From an uncultured Burkholderiales bacterium (GTDB lineage Bacteria; Pseudomonadota; Gammaproteobacteria; Burkholderiales; Burkholderiaceae): a stretch of DNA of 64,000 bases. The stretch covers positions 1 through 64,000 of the forward strand of contig CAMLJY010000036.1 of the NCBI GenBank assembly GCA_946480465.1, read 5' to 3'. Below the pieces are notes generated by a model that was not told where the DNA came from, made no database searches, and saw only the letters and a program-made list of their open reading frames with translations. Below, piece by piece: positions 16,561-24,828 of the stretch. Each line of letters starts with the position of its first letter. Positions within the stretch are counted from its first letter, which is position 1. Made by a program: the position numbers and the translations under genes.

Positions 16561-17742
16561 ATGGCCAAGCACGCCGCCTTCCAGTGGGACGACCCGCTGC
16601 TGCTCGATGACCAGCTGAGCGCCGACGAGCGCGCCGTGCGCGACGCCGCCCGCGCCTACTGCCAGGAACGCCTGGCACCGCGCGTGCTGGAAGCCTTCCG
16701 CCACGAGAAGACCGATCCCGCCATCTTCCGCGAGATGGGCGAACTGGGCCTGCTGGGCCCGACGATTCCGGAGGCCTACGGCGGCGCCGGCCTCAACTAC
16801 GTCTGCTACGGCCTGGTCGCGCGCGAGGTCGAGCGCATCGACTCCGGCTACCGCTCGATGATGAGCGTGCAGTCCTCGCTGGTGATGGTGCCGATCAACG
16901 AATTCGGCACCGAGGCGCAGAAGCAGAAGTACCTGCCCAAGCTCGCCGCCGGCGAGTGGATCGGCTGCTTCGGCCTCACCGAGCCCAACCACGGTTCCGA
17001 CCCCGGCAGCATGGTGACGCGGGCCAAGAAGGTGCCCGGCGGCTATTCGCTCAGCGGCTCGAAGATGTGGATCACCAACAGCCCGATCGCAGACGTCTTC
17101 GTCGTCTGGGCCAAGGACGACGGCGGGCAGATCCGGGGCTTCATCCTCGAGAAGGGCTGGAAGGGCCTGAGCGCCCCGGCCATCCACGGCAAGGTGGGCC
17201 TGCGCGCGTCCATCACCGGCGAGATCGTGATGGACGAGGTGTTCTGTCCGGAGGAGAACGCCTTTCCCGAGGTGCGGGGCCTGAAGGGCCCGTTCACCTG
17301 CCTCAACAGCGCGCGCTACGGCATCGCCTGGGGCGCGCTGGGCGCCGCGGAGTTCTGCTTCCACACGGCGCGCCAGTACACGCTGGACCGCAAGCAGTTC
17401 AACCGCCCGCTGGCGGCCAACCAGCTGGTGCAGAAGAAGCTGGCCGACATGCTGACGGACATCACGCTCGGCCTGCAGGGCTGCCTGCGCCTGGGCCGCA
17501 TGAAGGACGAGGGCACGGCCGCGGTCGAGATCACCTCGATCATGAAGCGCAACAGCTGCGGCAAGGCGCTGGACATCGCACGCATGGCGCGCGACATGCT
17601 GGGCGGCAACGGCATCTCGGACGAGTTCGGCGTGGCGCGCCACCTGGTGAACCTGGAGGTGGTGAACACCTACGAGGGCACCCACGACGTGCATGCGCTG
17701 ATCCTCGGCCGCGCCATCACCGGCATCGCTGCTTTCAGCTGA
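16561..17742 (+). CDS. gcdH: Glutaryl-CoA dehydrogenase
   Basis: 393 residues. The acyl-CoA dehydrogenase fold carries family motifs in the glutaryl-CoA type: '[37 protein letters not shown]', the FAD-binding '[16 protein letters not shown]', and '[26 protein letters not shown]'. The catalytic glutamate lies in '[20 protein letters not shown]' near the C-terminus. It oxidises and decarboxylates glutaryl-CoA to crotonyl-CoA in lysine, hydroxylysine and tryptophan breakdown, passing electrons to ETF. The start is ATG 16561 ([12 protein letters not shown]). The CoA-transferase begins one nucleotide after the stop. Confidence 0.93.
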   Translation: MAKHAAFQWDDPLLLDDQLSADERAVRDAARAYCQERLAPRVLEAFRHEKTDPAIFREMGELGLLGPTIPEAYGGAGLNYVCYGLVAREVERIDSGYRSMMSVQSSLVMVPINEFGTEAQKQKYLPKLAAGEWIGCFGLTEPNHGSDPGSMVTRAKKVPGGYSLSGSKMWITNSPIADVFVVWAKDDGGQIRGFILEKGWKGLSAPAIHGKVGLRASITGEIVMDEVFCPEENAFPEVRGLKGPFTCLNSARYGIAWGALGAAEFCFHTARQYTLDRKQFNRPLAANQLVQKKLADMLTDITLGLQGCLRLGRMKDEGTAAVEITSIMKRNSCGKALDIARMARDMLGGNGISDEFGVARHLVNLEVVNTYEGTHDVHALILGRAITGIAAFS

Positions 17743-17743
17743 A

Positions 17744-18952
17744 ATGAGCGGCCCAACGCTGCTGGAGGGCATCAAGGTCCTCGATCTTTCGCGCGTGCTC
17801 GCCGGCCCCTGGGCCGGCCAGCTGCTGGCCGACTACGGCGCCGACGTCATCAAGGTCGAGCGGCCCGAATCGGGCGACGACACGCGCGGTTGGGGCCCGC
17901 CCTGGTGGGGCGAGGGCGACACGCGCGCCGCCGCCTACTACCTCAGCGCCAACCGCGGCAAACGCTCGATCGCGGTGGACATCGCCTCGCCCGAGGGCAT
18001 CGCGCTGGTCAAGCAGCTGGCGGCCGAGGCCGACGTGCTGATCGAGAACTACAAGGTCGGCCAGCTCGCGAAGTACGGACTGGACTTCGCCACGCTCTCC
18101 GCGCTGAACCCCAGGCTGATCTACTGCTCGGTCACCGGCTACGGCCAGGACGGCCCCTACGCTCATGCTGCGGGTTATGACTTCGCGATCCAGGCCACCG
18201 GCGGGCTGATGAGCGTGACCGGCGAGAAGCACGGCACCCCGGGCAGCGAGCCGCAGAAGGTGGGCGTGGCGGTGTCGGACCTGTTCACCGGCCTGTACTC
18301 GGTCACCGCGATCCTGGCCGCGGTCATCGAGCGTGGCCGCACGGGCCGCGGCCGCCACATCGACGCGGCGCTGCTGGACGTGCAGGTCGCCATGCTGGCC
18401 AACCAGGCCAGCAACTACATGGTCAGCGGCAAGACGCCGCTGCGCATGGGCAATGCGCACGTCAACATCGTGCCGTACCAGGTGTTCGCGACGAAGGACG
18501 GCCACATCGTGGTCGCGGTCGGCAACGACGGGCAGTTCCAGCGCTTCTGCGCGCTGGCCGGCGACGCCGCGCTGGCGCAGGACCCGCGCTACGCCACCAA
18601 CCCCGCGCGCGTCGAGCGGCGCGACGAGCTGGTGCCCATCCTCGCCGCGTGGATGCTCGAGCGCACCACGGCCGAATGGACGGCGCTGTTCGAGCCCAAT
18701 GCCGTGCCCTGCGCGCCCATCCTCGACCTGCCGGGCGTGTTCCAGCACCCGCAGGTGGTGTCGCGTGGCATGCGCATCGAAGGCTCGAACGGGGTGCCGA
18801 TGGTCGCCTCGCCGATGCGCTTCGACGGCGAACGCGCCATCAGCGACCTGCCGCCGCCGGGGCTGGACGAGCATGGCGAGGACGTGCGGCAGGCGCTGTC
18901 GACCGGCACCGGTTGGCCCTCGCGCAGGCCCCCGGGCGGCTCGCCTGCCTGA
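17744..18952 (+). CDS. CaiB/BaiF (class III) CoA-transferase, probably glutarate-specific
   Basis: 402 residues. Class III CoA-transferase motifs are present: 'GIKVLDLSRVLAGPWAGQLLADYGADVIKVERPESGDDTRGWGPP' at the N-terminus, 'YYLSANRGKRSIAVDI', 'LIENYKVGQLAKYGLD' and 'RGRHIDAALLDVQVAMLANQ'. The last contains the aspartate that forms the acyl-enzyme anhydride in this family. Fused operon context with gcdH suggests transfer of CoA to glutarate, feeding glutaryl-CoA to the dehydrogenase (human SUGCT is the analogue). The succinyl-CoA donor is an inference. Confidence 0.9.
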   Translation: MSGPTLLEGIKVLDLSRVLAGPWAGQLLADYGADVIKVERPESGDDTRGWGPPWWGEGDTRAAAYYLSANRGKRSIAVDIASPEGIALVKQLAAEADVLIENYKVGQLAKYGLDFATLSALNPRLIYCSVTGYGQDGPYAHAAGYDFAIQATGGLMSVTGEKHGTPGSEPQKVGVAVSDLFTGLYSVTAILAAVIERGRTGRGRHIDAALLDVQVAMLANQASNYMVSGKTPLRMGNAHVNIVPYQVFATKDGHIVVAVGNDGQFQRFCALAGDAALAQDPRYATNPARVERRDELVPILAAWMLERTTAEWTALFEPNAVPCAPILDLPGVFQHPQVVSRGMRIEGSNGVPMVASPMRFDGERAISDLPPPGLDEHGEDVRQALSTGTGWPSRRPPGGSPA

Positions 18953-19011
18953 GACGCCCGCCGCGCGAAGGGACATGAACCGGACCGCGCGCGGCCGGAA
19001 GTGCAGATTTT

Positions 19012-19017
19012 TACAAT
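19012..19017 (+). promoter_or_regulatory. -10-like TACAAT, 6 nt before the start codon
   Basis: TACAAT lies at 19012-19017 and GTG at 19024. Transcription would begin at or next to the start codon. No Shine-Dalgarno and no good -35 are visible. Confidence 0.45.
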
Positions 19018-19023
19018 CGCCCG

Positions 19024-19884
19024 GTGCATGCCCTGAACGCCGACCTCCACAGCCATTCCAGCTTCTCCGATGGCACCCTGAGCCCCGAAGCCCTGGCCGC
19101 GCGGGCGTGTTCGCAGGGCGTCGAACTGTGGGCCCTCACCGATCACGATGAACTCGGCGGACAGGTCCGCGCCGCCGAAGCCGCGCGCGAACACGGGCTG
19201 CATTGGCTGGGCGGCGTCGAAATCTCGGTGACCTTCGCCGGCGAGACGGTGCACATCGTCGGCCTGGGGCTGGACCCGGCCAACCCGGAACTGCAGGCCG
19301 GCCTGGCCCGCATCCGCGAAGGCCGGCTGCAGCGCGCGCGCGACATGGGCGCGGGCCTCGAAAGAGTCGGCATCCCCGGCGCCTACGAAGGCGCACTGGG
19401 CTACGTGACCAACCCCGACCTGGTCTCACGCACCCACTTCGCGCGCTGGCTGGTCGATACCGGCGTCTGCCGGGACAACGGCGAGGTCTTCCGCCGCTAC
19501 CTCATCAGCGGCAAGCCGGGCTACGTGCCGCACCGCTGGGCCGGCCTGGGCGAAGCCGTGCGCTGGATCCGCGGCGCGGGCGGCGCGGCCGTCATCGCGC
19601 ACCCGGGCCGCTACAAGTTCACCCCGACCGAGGAATACGCGCTGTTCTCGGAATTCAAGGCCCACGGCGGCGAAGGCGTGGAAGTGCAGACCGGCAGCCA
19701 CGGCGCGGCGGATGCCGCCAAGTACGCCGACATGGCGCTGGAATTCGGCCTGGCGGCTTCGCGCGGCAGCGACTTCCATTCGCCCGACGAGAGCCGCATC
19801 GACCTGGGCACCCTGCCCGCGCTGCCGGCTCATCTGGAGCCGATCTGGGTGCGGCTGCGCGATCGGGTGCAGGCACCGGGCTGA
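19024..19884 (+). CDS. PHP-domain phosphoesterase (TrpH/RnaM-like nucleoside bisphosphate phosphatase)
   Basis: 286 residues from GTG 19024. All PHP metal motifs are visible: 'ADLHSHSSFSDGTLSPEALAARA', 'ALTDHDELGG', 'GVEISVTFAGETVHIVGLG', 'AVIAHPGRYKFT', and 'SRGSDFHSPDE' near the C-terminus. The inserted 'YVTNPDLVSRTHFARWLVDTGVC...YLISGKPGYVPHRW' is diagnostic of the TrpH/YciV group, characterised as a 3',5'-nucleoside bisphosphate phosphatase with RNA 5' processing activity. The promoter sits right on the start codon, so the mRNA may be leaderless. Confidence 0.88.
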   Translation: MHALNADLHSHSSFSDGTLSPEALAARACSQGVELWALTDHDELGGQVRAAEAAREHGLHWLGGVEISVTFAGETVHIVGLGLDPANPELQAGLARIREGRLQRARDMGAGLERVGIPGAYEGALGYVTNPDLVSRTHFARWLVDTGVCRDNGEVFRRYLISGKPGYVPHRWAGLGEAVRWIRGAGGAAVIAHPGRYKFTPTEEYALFSEFKAHGGEGVEVQTGSHGAADAAKYADMALEFGLAASRGSDFHSPDESRIDLGTLPALPAHLEPIWVRLRDRVQAPG

Positions 19885-19931
19885 GGCCCTGAAGCGCGCA
19901 AGCGGCCGCCGGCGCGGACCGGCGCTGCCGT

Positions 19932-20744
19932 TCATCGGGCCGCCTGCCTCAGCTTCTCGTCCAGCGTGGCGGCAGAGAGCTCGCCGATGCGCCGCCCCAC
20001 CAGCCGGCCCTGCGCATCGAAGAACAGCGTCGTCGGGTAGCCCTGCTGCTGGAAGGCCACGCTGGCCTGGCGCCGTTCATCGACCAGCACGTTGCGCAAC
20101 ACCAGTCCACGCAGCTTCAGCCACCGCTGCACCGCGGCGGCATCCTCGCCCTGGTTCAGGAACACGAAATGGACGTCCGGCCGCGTGGCCTGGGCCTGCT
20201 GCAGCACCGGCATCTCGCGCACGCAGGGAGGGCACCAGGTGGCCCACAGGTTGACCACGACCGGCCGGCCGACGAAACGGGTGAGCAGCACGTTCTCGCC
20301 TTCGAGCGAGGTGAAGCTCAGCGCCGGCAGCGGCTCGCGCGCCGGGCCGTGCAGCGACAGCCACGCACTGCCACCCGCAAAGAGCAGCGTGCCCGCCAGC
20401 AGCGCGCCGCGCAGCGGCCAGCGCAATGCCGGCTGCTGGCGCTCGCGGTGCAGCCCGTACAACCAGGCCGCCACCAGGCCCAGCGCCGGGTTCCAGCCAC
20501 CGTCGCGGATGTCGAGGATGGCCAGCGGCGATGCGAAGTACAGCGTCCGGTACTCATAGACGAACGCCAGCCGCGCGACCACCACGCCCAGCAGCACGGC
20601 ACGCCACAAGGCCGGCTCCACGGCCACGCCCGCGCGCCGGGCCAGGCCGTTGCCGACGAGCAGCGTCACGCCGAGCGAGCCCATCGCCAGCAGCAGCGCA
20701 AAGGGCAGCAGCAGCGGCCCGAGCCGGACGGCGCCGTCACCCAC
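19932..20744 (-). CDS. Lgt-like membrane domain fused to a TlpA thioredoxin
   Basis: 270 residues from GTG 20744. Residues 10-130 carry about four hydrophobic helices. Around residues 52-92, 'RLAFVYEYRTLYFASPLAILDIRDGGWNPALGLVAAW' resembles part of prolipoprotein diacylglyceryl transferase (Lgt). Residues 135-270 are a TlpA/ResA-type thioredoxin with 'NLWATWCPPCVREMPVL' (C171, C174) and the cis-proline segment 'QQGYPTTLFFDAQG'. The thioredoxin domain should face the periplasm and reduce disulfides, for example in cytochrome c or copper protein maturation. The Lgt part is truncated and lacks recognisable catalytic motifs, so it is probably a membrane anchor. The gene follows the DUF3617 gene after 33 nt. 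Confidence 0.78.
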   Translation of the reverse strand: MGDGAVRLGPLLLPFALLLAMGSLGVTLLVGNGLARRAGVAVEPALWRAVLLGVVVARLAFVYEYRTLYFASPLAILDIRDGGWNPALGLVAAWLYGLHRERQQPALRWPLRGALLAGTLLFAGGSAWLSLHGPAREPLPALSFTSLEGENVLLTRFVGRPVVVNLWATWCPPCVREMPVLQQAQATRPDVHFVFLNQGEDAAAVQRWLKLRGLVLRNVLVDERRQASVAFQQQGYPTTLFFDAQGRLVGRRIGELSAATLDEKLRQAAR

Positions 20745-20777
20745 GGCGGAGGGGGCGCAAGCCGGGCCGGACCGGAC

Positions 20778-21365
20778 TCACTTGCCCATCTGCTTCTGCA
20801 TCTGCTCGGCCCACTTCTGCCGCTCCTCGGGGCTCATCTTCTTCAGCTTCTCGACGTCGATGGTCACACCGCCCGGGCCACCCATGGTCGTCATCTGGAC
20901 GTCGCCGCCCTTCATGCCCGCGGGGCAGGCGCCACGGTGGGTACCCTTCATCAGCAGCCTGGCCTTGGAGATGCCGTTGCGCGGTGGCGTGAACGTCATG
21001 TCGTTCTCCATCGCATAGCTGGTCTGCATGTCGCCGGTGATGCGGGCGATGGTCTTCACCGTGCCGCCGTCCTCGCTTCTGCATTCGGCCTCGATCTCGA
21101 CGCCGCCGGCGATCTTCTTGTTCGACAGCTGCTTGCACTGGGTCTTGGGGTCGTTGCCGGCGAAGGCCTTGCGGTGCAGTTCGGCATCGGATTGCGCGTC
21201 GACGCACTGCTTGGTGCTCACCGAAGGCATGCCGCCCTGGCCCTGCATTTGCATGGACATTTCCCACAGCCCGGGCTTGCGTTTCGGAATGTCCTGCGCC
21301 GCCGCAGGCACGGTCCATGCCATCAGGGACGCACATACCAGGCTCAGGCAGAAGCGAGTGTTCAT
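20778..21365 (-). CDS. DUF3617 periplasmic protein
   Basis: 195 residues from ATG 21365, behind GAGGAAA. A signal peptide (about residues 1-23, 'LVCASLMAWTVPAAAQ') precedes 'KPGLWEMSMQMQGQGGMPSVSTKQCVDAQSD', the DUF3617 hallmark. Conserved cysteines follow at 'TQCKQL', 'AECRS' and 'GACPAGMKGG'. The C-terminus is a charged helix (EKLKKMSPEERQKWAEQMQKQMGK). The family is common in proteobacterial periplasms and its function is unknown. It may share a transcript with the thioredoxin fusion gene just downstream. Confidence 0.85.
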   Translation of the reverse strand: MNTRFCLSLVCASLMAWTVPAAAQDIPKRKPGLWEMSMQMQGQGGMPSVSTKQCVDAQSDAELHRKAFAGNDPKTQCKQLSNKKIAGGVEIEAECRSEDGGTVKTIARITGDMQTSYAMENDMTFTPPRNGISKARLLMKGTHRGACPAGMKGGDVQMTTMGGPGGVTIDVEKLKKMSPEERQKWAEQMQKQMGK

Positions 21366-21453
21366 AATTTCGGTTTCCTCGGGTTCGTGGCCGGACGCGG
21401 CCGGCGCCATCGGCTGGCGCTGGCGGCAGCGCCGACCGGTCCCGTCATCTTGC

Positions 21454-22077
21454 ATGGCCCAATACTTCGAAGTCCACCCCGACAACCCGCAACAGCGCTT
21501 GTTGAAACAGGCGGCGCAACTGCTGCACGCGGGGGGCGTGTGCGCGGTGCCCACCGATTCCAGCTATGCGCTGGTGTGCCACCTCGACGACAAGGCCGCG
21601 GCAGAGAAGCTGCGCCGCATCCGCCAGGTGGACGAGCGCCACCACCTCACGCTGCTGTGCCGCGACCTGTCCGAGCTGGGCCGCTACGCGCGCGCAGACA
21701 ACCGCCAGTACCGCTGGCTGAAGCTGGGCACGCCCGGGCCCTACACCTTCATCCTTGAAGCGACGAAGGAGGTGCCGCGGCGGGTGTCGCACCCCTCGCG
21801 CCGCACCATCGGCCTGCGCGTGCCGGAACACCGGGTGATGCAGGAGCTGCTGGCAATCCTCGGCCAGCCGCTGCTGGCCACCACGCTGATCCCCGCCGGC
21901 GAGCACGAGCCGCTGAACGACCCTCACGAGATCCGCGAGCGCTACGAGCACCCGCTGCAGGCGGTGGTCGATGCCGGCGCCTGCCCGATGCAGCCGACGA
22001 CGGTGATCGACCTCAGCGGCGACGAACCGGTGCTGATACGCGAAGGACGCGGCCCGCTGTCGCGGCTGGGGCTTTGA
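21454..22077 (+). CDS. YciO/Sua5/YrdC family protein
   Basis: 207 residues from ATG 21454. The YrdC-like dsRNA-binding fold is recognisable: 'GGVCAVPTDSSYALVCHLDDKAAAEKLRRIRQVDERHHLTLLCRDLSELGRYA', 'GPYTFILEATKEVPRRV' and 'RTIGLRVPEHRV'. The PTDSSYAL and KxR...HLTLLC variants place it with YciO rather than the essential threonylcarbamoyl-AMP synthase TsaC. A role in tRNA modification is possible but not shown for YciO proteins. Confidence 0.85.
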   Translation: MAQYFEVHPDNPQQRLLKQAAQLLHAGGVCAVPTDSSYALVCHLDDKAAAEKLRRIRQVDERHHLTLLCRDLSELGRYARADNRQYRWLKLGTPGPYTFILEATKEVPRRVSHPSRRTIGLRVPEHRVMQELLAILGQPLLATTLIPAGEHEPLNDPHEIRERYEHPLQAVVDAGACPMQPTTVIDLSGDEPVLIREGRGPLSRLGL

Positions 22078-22136
22078 CCGGCGCCGCGGGCAGCCCGCGC
22101 GCCGCCTGCGCGCGACAGCCCGCCGCCACAGCCCTG

Positions 22137-22187
22137 TGCAACGAGCCCCGTGCAACGGCCGCATGCAACGAGCTGCATGCAACGGGC
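22137..22187. repeat. Four-copy TGCAACG repeat, 13-14 bp period
   Basis: TGCAACG followed by a GC-rich triplet recurs at 22137, 22151, 22164 and 22178, a spacing of 14, 13 and 14 bp, in the gap between two convergent genes. The third and fourth copies overlap GCATGC palindromes. Confidence 0.6.
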
Positions 22188-22234
22188 CGCTCGCTCACCC
22201 GGCGGGCGCCGGGCAAGCACGGCCCGGGCCCAGA

Positions 22235-22585
22235 TCAAACCGCGGCGGTGACGACGATCTCGACCTTCCATTCCGGCTTGGCCAGCGCGGCCTGCACCGT
22301 CGCCCGGGCCGGCGTGTGGCCGGGCACCACCCAGGCGTCCCACACCTTGTTCATGCCGGCGAAGTCCTTCAGGTCGGCGATGAAGATCTGCGCGCGCAGC
22401 ACCTTGCTCTTGTCGCTGCCGGCGCGGGCCAGCAGCGCGTCGATGGCGTCGAGCACTTCCTTGGTCTGCGTCTCGATGTCGGGCGCGCCGCTGAGCGCAA
22501 CCTGGCCGGCCAGGTAGCACACGCCGTTGTGGACGCTCATTTCGGACATGCGGGCGCCGGTGTCGAAGCGTTCGATGGATGCCAT
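22235..22585 (-). CDS. RidA family protein
   Basis: 116 residues. RidA/YjgF trimer fold signatures are present: 'SVHNGVCYLAGQVAL', 'DIETQTKEVLDAIDALLARAGSDKSKVLRAQIFIADLKDFAGMNKVWDAWV' and 'ARATVQAALAKPEWKVEIVVTAAV'. The active-site Arg of 'ARATVQ' is kept. RidA proteins hydrolyse reactive enamine/imine intermediates; this one belongs to a more divergent subgroup (W instead of the usual L in PEWKVEI). ATG 22585 starts 2 nt after the plsY stop, and its Shine-Dalgarno (AAGAAGGG) lies inside the plsY tail, so it is co-translated. Confidence 0.88.
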   Translation of the reverse strand: MASIERFDTGARMSEMSVHNGVCYLAGQVALSGAPDIETQTKEVLDAIDALLARAGSDKSKVLRAQIFIADLKDFAGMNKVWDAWVVPGHTPARATVQAALAKPEWKVEIVVTAAV

Positions 22586-22587
22586 GT

Positions 22588-23268
22588 TCAGTGACCCTTC
22601 TTGTGATGGTGATGGGAAGCGGAGTGCGGCCGGGCGGCCGCGCCGCCCGCCGGCGCCGCGGCCTTCTGCCCGAGCTTGGACTCGGTGCCGGCCAGCAGCT
22701 TCTTGATGTTGGCGCTGTGCCGGTACACCAGCAGCAGGCTCATCACCGCGATGGCCAGCACCGAGCCCGACGGACCCCAGATCAGCAATTGGTAGAACGG
22801 CGCGAAGGCGGCGGCCGCCAGCGAGGCGAGCGACGAATAGCGGAAGAACGCGGCGACGATGACCCAGGTCAGCAGCGTCGCCAGCCCCAGGCCCGGGTTC
22901 AGCGCCAGCAGCACGCCGGCCGCGGTGGCCACGCCCTTGCCGCCCTGGAAACGGAAGAACACCGGCCACAGGTGGCCGAGGAAGGCGGCCAGGCCGACCA
23001 GCGCGACCGTCATTTCGCCGAAGCCCAGGCGCGGCGCGAGCAGCAGCGCGGCCAGCACCGGCACGTAGCCTTTCAGCGCATCGAAGGCCAGCGTCAGCAC
23101 CGCGGCGGCGCGGTTGCCCGAACGCAGCACGTTGGTGGCGCCCGGGTTCTTCGAGCCGTAGCTGCGCGGGTCCGCCAGGCCCATGGCGCGGCTGATGATG
23201 ACGGCGAACGACAGCGAGCCGATCAGGTAGGCGGCGGCGATCGCGGCAAGGCTCGTGAGGGTGGACAT
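22588..23268 (-). CDS. plsY: Glycerol-3-phosphate acyltransferase PlsY
   Basis: 226 residues with five transmembrane helices. The PlsY motifs are intact: '[15 protein letters not shown]...[17 protein letters not shown]' (motif 1), '[23 protein letters not shown]' (motif 2) and '[16 protein letters not shown]' (motif 3). It acylates glycerol-3-phosphate from acyl-phosphate, the first step of phospholipid synthesis. The C-terminus has an extra Ala/Gly-rich tail ending [12 protein letters not shown], not part of the core enzyme. A -10-like TACACT lies about 66 nt upstream of ATG 23268. Confidence 0.93.
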   Translation of the reverse strand: MSTLTSLAAIAAAYLIGSLSFAVIISRAMGLADPRSYGSKNPGATNVLRSGNRAAAVLTLAFDALKGYVPVLAALLLAPRLGFGEMTVALVGLAAFLGHLWPVFFRFQGGKGVATAAGVLLALNPGLGLATLLTWVIVAAFFRYSSLASLAAAAFAPFYQLLIWGPSGSVLAIAVMSLLLVYRHSANIKKLLAGTESKLGQKAAAPAGGAAARPHSASHHHHKKGH

Positions 23269-23449
23269 GCGCTCGGACAGCAGGTGAGGGGTCCGCTGGC
23301 CGCAGGCAGGCCGGGCGGCGGACGAGAGGCTGCGCAGTGTACGACCCGCCCCGGCGCGGCCCGGGGTCTTGCCCGCGCCGGATGCCAGCGGCGGCCGCCG
23401 CACCGTCATGATGGCGGCCCTGAACCCGACACCGATCCCGGAGAAGACG

Positions 23450-23884
23450 ATGCGCACGATGCTCGCGGCCGCCCTGGCCGCTGCCCTGACCACCCTGCCC
23501 GCCCATGCCCAGACCATCGTCGCCAACCCCTGGGTGCGCGCCACCTCCGCGCCGCAGCAGCCCGCCGCCGGCTACCTCACCATCACCTCGGCGCGCGGCG
23601 GCAGGCTGGTGGAGGTCAGCTCGCCCGCCGGCATGGCCGAAATGCACGAGATGGCGATGGACGGCAACGTGATGCGCATGCGGCAGGTCAGCACCATCGA
23701 CCTGCCCGCCGCCCAGCCGGTGGAGCTGAAGCCCGGCGGACTGCACCTGATGCTGATGGGCCTGAAGGCCCCGCTCAAGGCGGGCGACAGCGTGGCCTTC
23801 ACGCTCGTGGTGGAGGGGCGCGACGGCAAGCGCGAGACCCTGGCGGTCAAAGCCCCGGTGAAGCCCGCGGCCGGCGGGCATTGA
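23450..23884 (+). CDS. PCu(A)C-type periplasmic copper chaperone
   Basis: 144 residues from ATG 23450. A signal peptide (about residues 1-21, LPAHAQ) is followed by the cupredoxin-like PCu(A)C domain: '[20 protein letters not shown]', '[18 protein letters not shown]' and '[21 protein letters not shown]'. The His and Met residues in the last two motifs are the Cu(I) ligands. Such proteins deliver copper to the CuA or CuB site of cytochrome oxidase. A C-terminal 'KPAAGGH' tail is short, without an extra metal domain. Confidence 0.9.
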   Translation: MRTMLAAALAAALTTLPAHAQTIVANPWVRATSAPQQPAAGYLTITSARGGRLVEVSSPAGMAEMHEMAMDGNVMRMRQVSTIDLPAAQPVELKPGGLHLMLMGLKAPLKAGDSVAFTLVVEGRDGKRETLAVKAPVKPAAGGH

Positions 23885-24044
23885 CCGACGACGCGCCTGC
23901 CGGGCAGGCCGCCCAGGGTTTGTCCTGAAGGCCGCCTGCATCGGGCGCGTGGTGCGCGTCGATCCAGTATTGGCCGTTCACCAGGCCGGTGCCTACATTC
24001 CCCTTCGCCGTGCGGCCCTGCGGCCGCGCGCACTGGAGATGGGA

Positions 24045-24767
24045 ATGTTGTGCTTCGAGCTGCTGACCGAATGTGAGAACGACGACCAGCTGAGGGAGGA
24101 GGCCGGCCGGTTCGCGCTGCAGATCGGCTTCGAGCTGTGGGCGTTCTCCGCCCTGGTGCCGACGGGCCGCAGCGAGCAGGCGCCGGCCTGGTCCGTCGGC
24201 AATTTCCCTGCGGAACTGGAGTCGGCACGGCTGGACTGCTTCGTGCAGGCCATGGGTTCGCCGCAACCACCGCTGGCGCGCCACGGCATACCGCAGGGAT
24301 GGCTCGCCCATCGCCGATCGCCGGCCCCGGCGAACGGCGATCCGGCGATGGAGACGTTCCGCCAGCACGCCGCCCGCCACGGCCTGAACGCCGGCCTGAG
24401 CGTGCCCGTGCCTGCCGCTCAGGGTTTCTCGGCGCTGATGCTGGCCACCCGCGGCCACGCCAGCGAGCGCGCGCTGCATCAGGCACGGCCGGCGGCCCTG
24501 CTGTTCGCGCGTTATCTGCACCTGGCCTGCACCCCGCAGATCGAGCGCTTCGCGCGCGAGCGGCGCCCACGCCTGCGCACGCGCGAGATCGAATGCCTGT
24601 CGTGGGCCGCGCTGGGCAAGACCACCTGGGAGATCAGCCGCCTGCTCTCGATCAGCCACCACACGGTGGACTTCCACCTGCGCAACGCCTGCGAGCGCCT
24701 GGACGTGGCGAGCCGGCAGCGTGCCGTCGCGAAGGCGATGGAACTGGGGCTGCTGGGCTCGCCCTGA
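24045..24767 (+). CDS. LuxR-type regulator (solo, degenerate autoinducer site)
   Basis: 240 residues from ATG 24045, which has GGAG 6 nt upstream; ATG 24039 and GTG 23949 are alternatives. The N-terminal half has the length and pattern of an autoinducer-binding domain. The C-terminal helix-turn-helix is 'LRTREIECLSWAALGKTTWEISRLLSISHHTVDFHLRNACERLDVASRQRAV'. The usual acyl-homoserine lactone contacts (YPxxWxxxY and DPxxxxxxxxxxxxxxW) are not recognisable; the region reads 'FPAELESARLDCFVQAMGSPQPPLARHGIPQGW'. No luxI is nearby. It may respond to another ligand. Confidence 0.82.
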   Translation: MLCFELLTECENDDQLREEAGRFALQIGFELWAFSALVPTGRSEQAPAWSVGNFPAELESARLDCFVQAMGSPQPPLARHGIPQGWLAHRRSPAPANGDPAMETFRQHAARHGLNAGLSVPVPAAQGFSALMLATRGHASERALHQARPAALLFARYLHLACTPQIERFARERRPRLRTREIECLSWAALGKTTWEISRLLSISHHTVDFHLRNACERLDVASRQRAVAKAMELGLLGSP

Positions 24768-24810
24768 AGGCTGCATCCGATGCGGCACCGGGTGCGTAAG
24801 GCAGGGGCCG

Positions 24811-24818
24811 CCCCCCCC
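24811..24818 (+). repeat. C8 homopolymer before the TonB receptor start codon
   Basis: Eight C residues lie between the only purine-rich Shine-Dalgarno-like patch (AGGGG at 24803-24807) and ATG 24829. Slippage here would change SD-start spacing. Confidence 0.6.
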
Positions 24819-24828
24819 TGCCCCGCCC

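Noticed and set aside
22137..22187. CRISPR array
   Set aside because: The repeat unit is only about 10 bp with 3-4 bp between copies; no cas genes occur in the window.
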